Below are positions 6,108 to 8,317 of a stretch of DNA of 8,317 nt, in pieces. Position numbers and translations under genes: made by a program. The stretch is from the NCBI GenBank assembly GCA_002347925.1, contig DDYL01000005.1, positions 1 to 8,317 of the forward strand, written 5' to 3'. This stretch comes from Chloroflexi bacterium UBA2235. Its GTDB lineage: Bacteria > Chloroflexota > UBA11872 > UBA12225. Below the pieces are notes generated by a model, which saw only the letters and a list, made by a program, of their open reading frames with translations, did no database searches and was not told where the DNA came from. Within the stretch, counting starts at the first letter, position 1, and each line of letters starts with the position of its first letter.

Positions 6108-6129
6108 CGCCATGTAAGCGCTACGTAAG
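6108..6129 (-). promoter_or_regulatory. tandem 11-bp direct repeat upstream of htrA, possible response-regulator site
   Basis: Read on the minus strand, CTTACGTAGCG (6129-6119) is directly followed by CTTACATGGCG (6118-6108), matching at 9 of 11 positions. Two head-to-tail units with an 11-bp period are the usual target layout of OmpR/PhoB-family response regulators, and htrA genes are often controlled by such systems (CpxR, CssR). It lies 125 nt upstream of the htrA start. A TAGGCT at 6081-6076 could be a -10, but no convincing -35 was found. The function is inferred. Confidence 0.35.
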
Positions 6130-6213
6130 AACTTGACCGCAATGTTCTCCACGGAACCGGATGGCCTCACAACCCCGGCCACGAGGTCGGCTTCTGGCGT
6201 GGGTCGGTCAGCG

Positions 6214-8317
6214 CTACTCGGCCCTGATAGCGGCGACCGGAGGCACGGATGCACCGCGCCACGCCGGCACGAGAGTGGCGAGCAACGCAAATCCTGAGGC
6301 GAGCACGAGGGTTCCCAAGAGTTGCCACCATGGGATAACCATCAGGATGCTTCCGGGACTGAAGCGGTCGAAAAATTGCACCGCAAAGACATTCCGGCAC
6401 AGCCAGAGGCCCACAACGGTCCCGGAAACGCTGCCTAGGGAGACGACCACCATCCCCTCCAGAAGCAGACTGATGGTGACCTGGTGGCGCGTCGCGCCGA
6501 CGGCCCGCAGCATTCCGATCTGTTGGCGTCGCTCAAGCGTGGACCGTGTCGCAACGACCGCAAGCGCTGCCACCCCGGAGATCAATCCAAGCCCCACGAA
6601 GAGTTGCAGCAGACCGCTACCCAGAAGTACTGGCCCGGTCTGGTTACGGAACGTTTCGTCCAGGTCGATTGTCTGAAGTCCGTCTGCGAAGAAGGCTTCT
6701 CCAAGGGCCGCCCGTGCATCACCAACGGCTGTACCGGGAGCGAGTGTGAAGTAGTAGCGCGCCAAGGCCGGGCGGAATGGTTGCCCGAGGCCTCGCAGGG
6801 TGTCCATTGAGATGTGAACGCCCCGGAAGTTCGATGATGCACGGCGGTCAATGACCCCGATGACCGTCATCCGCTTCGCGCCGACCGCGCCTCCAACGCC
6901 GAGAGGATTGGCGACCCAGATGTCCTGGGCCAACATTGTGCCCGGCCCACCGGGCAGACCATTCAGGACAAAACCGATCATTCCGAGACCGGGTGTGCGT
7001 CCACGAAGTTCAGGCCTTGGCAGCACACCGGAGTCCACGATTGCAAGAGAGGGGTCGCGGGCGACGGCAAGCCATGCGTCCCTGTCGGTGGGATATGACG
7101 AAGTTCGGTTCTCAAGCCTGATCTTATTTGTCCGTGCAAATCCTTCATCGATGCCTGCGCCGGCGTATCCGCCCCACGCTGGGCGTGGTGCAGAGAGTTG
7201 CAGGAGCGCGACGGCCGAAGTCACCCGTGTCCCTGCTCCGGTGAGAAGTGGGCGCAACGTCTGGTTCTCCACCGCTTCCGTCGCGAGGCGGGTTGGATCG
7301 CGACCCAGCAACGCGGTGCGCTCGCCACTCGTCCGGTCCTCGGGGGAAATTGGTACCGGTGCATCGCTCGTTGTGGGGACCGTGGTTGCTGCGGGGGCGC
7401 CGCCATTGCTTCCGGCGATTGAGATGGCTAGGTCGTCGACCGGGGCCGCGCCCAGGATCACGGTCTGGTTGGATGTCTGACCAGAGACATCGAACCCTCC
7501 ATAGGCGATCACCCGGTCGCCCTGTGCATCCGAAATCGAGGCGGTCAGGACCTGCATGATTGTCAGCATGAACACGACCACCGCGAACATCGTTGCGGTC
7601 ATCCCTGTCCGGTACGGATAGCGCGCGACGTGCGCAATTGCAAGTCTGATGGACGGCGCCGGTTTGCCAAAGGAAGTCAGCACGGATGCGATTGCACGTT
7701 GAGCGAGGTCCCCATTGAGGCTCGTCACGACCATCACGGCGGCAACAGAGGCGAGGCCACCGACCGCAAAATATTCGATCCCTCCGTCGAACGCGCCGAG
7801 CCCGAGGAGGGCCGGGAAATCAAAAGGGAGGAGCCATAGCGTGCCCGCGATGGCAGCACTGACGGAGAACCCGAGCCGGCGGGCGTCTTCGGCGTGTAGG
7901 CGCTGCGACGCGCGGTCACGGACCAGGAACCCGATGGCGACGCCAACGAGAGTGAGACCGATCGTGAACCAGATGCCTCGCTCGGCATACCCGCCGTAGA
8001 TCGCCAACAGGATGCCGATTGGGCCGATCCAACGACGCCAACCGACAATGACGGCCTCATGCACTCGTAAAATGACGCGACCTGCGGGCCCGGCACCGAG
8101 AGGCGCGGAGGCGGGGCGGGAGAGACGTCGGCGAGGCGGATCTGGCAAGTCGCGGATTGCGGTGACGATGGTGACCCGCGTCACACGCCAGGCGGCGATC
8201 GCTACCGTGGCGATCGTAAGTAGAAGACCAACCGTTCCGGCGAGAACGATGCTGCGCGGGGCCGCGTCCCATTTGGCTAATTCTGCGACCCGTGCACCGG
8301 AACCGGTGAACCCGGCC
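6214..8317 (-). CDS. FtsX/MacB-type ABC transporter permease, N-terminus beyond the window
   Basis: This is a large inner-membrane permease of the FtsX/LolC/MacB superfamily, which passes mechanical force from a cytoplasmic ATPase to substrates outside the membrane (lipoproteins, peptides or envelope enzymes). 700 residues are visible. The frame is open to the right edge; the GTG at 8184 is internal, since upstream codons encode a further membrane segment. Order: end of FtsX domain 1 (one segment ending 'AIAAWRVTRVTIVTAIRDLP'), four linker membrane segments, a segment 'TGMTATMFAVVVFMLTIMQ' opening domain 2, an extracytoplasmic domain of about 260 residues with a Pro/Thr/Ser-rich stretch, then three C-terminal segments. 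The FtsX signature 'ERRQQIGMLRAVGATRHQV' and the terminal 'PPVAAIRAE' are clear. No ATPase partner is in the window; it may lie further right. The substrate cannot be told. There is no good terminator after the stop, so read-through into htrA is possible. Confidence 0.9.
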   Translation of the reverse strand, partial: AGFTGSGARVAELAKWDAAPRSIVLAGTVGLLLTIATVAIAAWRVTRVTIVTAIRDLPDPPRRRLSRPASAPLGAGPAGRVILRVHEAVIVGWRRWIGPIGILLAIYGGYAERGIWFTIGLTLVGVAIGFLVRDRASQRLHAEDARRLGFSVSAAIAGTLWLLPFDFPALLGLGAFDGGIEYFAVGGLASVAAVMVVTSLNGDLAQRAIASVLTSFGKPAPSIRLAIAHVARYPYRTGMTATMFAVVVFMLTIMQVLTASISDAQGDRVIAYGGFDVSGQTSNQTVILGAAPVDDLAISIAGSNGGAPAATTVPTTSDAPVPISPEDRTSGERTALLGRDPTRLATEAVENQTLRPLLTGAGTRVTSAVALLQLSAPRPAWGGYAGAGIDEGFARTNKIRLENRTSSYPTDRDAWLAVARDPSLAIVDSGVLPRPELRGRTPGLGMIGFVLNGLPGGPGTMLAQDIWVANPLGVGGAVGAKRMTVIGVIDRRASSNFRGVHISMDTLRGLGQPFRPALARYYFTLAPGTAVGDARAALGEAFFADGLQTIDLDETFRNQTGPVLLGSGLLQLFVGLGLISGVAALAVVATRSTLERRQQIGMLRAVGATRHQVTISLLLEGMVVVSLGSVSGTVVGLWLCRNVFAVQFFDRFSPGSILMVIPWWQLLGTLVLASGFALLATLVPAWRGASVPPVAAIRAE

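Noticed and set aside
6129..6147. GAAC...GTTC inverted pair upstream of htrA, as a second LexA box
   Set aside because: The half-sites are 11 bases apart rather than 4, and the inner bases do not form a symmetric site.
6165..6184. TGGCC/GGCCA hairpin after the permease stop as a terminator
   Set aside because: Only a 5-bp stem with a 10-nt loop and no T-tract on the minus strand.
8182..8184. GTG as the permease start
   Set aside because: The frame stays open to the right edge and encodes another membrane segment typical of FtsX domain 1.
1..8317. tRNA/rRNA genes, CRISPR arrays, insertion sequences, attachment sites
   Set aside because: I looked for repeat-spacer patterns, terminal inverted repeats, transposase motifs and tRNA-like cloverleaf sequences and saw none.

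Overview
This is a high-G+C bacterial chromosomal window with ordinary, tightly packed genes and no mobile element, RNA gene or CRISPR array that I can see. The gene order ruvC-ruvA-ruvB-queA and a Gram-positive-type LexA box (GAAC-N4-GTTC) fit a Chloroflexota-like lineage; this type of box was described in the green non-sulfur bacterium Dehalococcoides as well as in Gram-positives. An actinobacterial relative is not excluded, and the lineage call is inference.

Left part, + strand (1-3389): the 3' end of ruvC, then ruvA, ruvB and queA. RuvA and RuvB form the branch-migration motor and RuvC is the Holliday-junction resolvase; QueA carries out the AdoMet-dependent step of queuosine synthesis on tRNA. 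Spacing is tight (23 nt, then a 7-nt ruvB/queA overlap), except for a 178-nt ruvA-ruvB gap. That gap holds a 14-bp perfect palindrome and a doubtful 61-codon frame that overlaps the neighbouring stop and start codons.

Middle (3390-4741): the most interesting locus. A perfect LexA-type operator abuts a TATACT -10 element six bases before an ATG, so the promoter looks SOS-controlled and leaderless. It drives a 396-aa protein that reads like a RecA/ImuA/SulA-fold relative with ruined Walker A and B motifs. No imuB or dnaE2 partner is next to it. Its gene ends convergently with the next one; the hairpin between them has its T-tract only on the minus strand.

Right part, - strand (4742-8317): a large FtsX/MacB-type ABC permease, whose N-terminus lies beyond the right edge, is followed by an HtrA/DegP-type serine protease with a Tat-like signal and one PDZ domain. 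A tandem 11-bp repeat resembling an OmpR-family response-regulator site lies upstream of htrA. Both proteins act at the cell envelope.

No stretch longer than 300 bases lacks a gene. The gaps are 178 nt (ruvA-ruvB), 54 nt (queA to the SOS gene), 107 nt (convergent gap) and 230 nt (permease-htrA).
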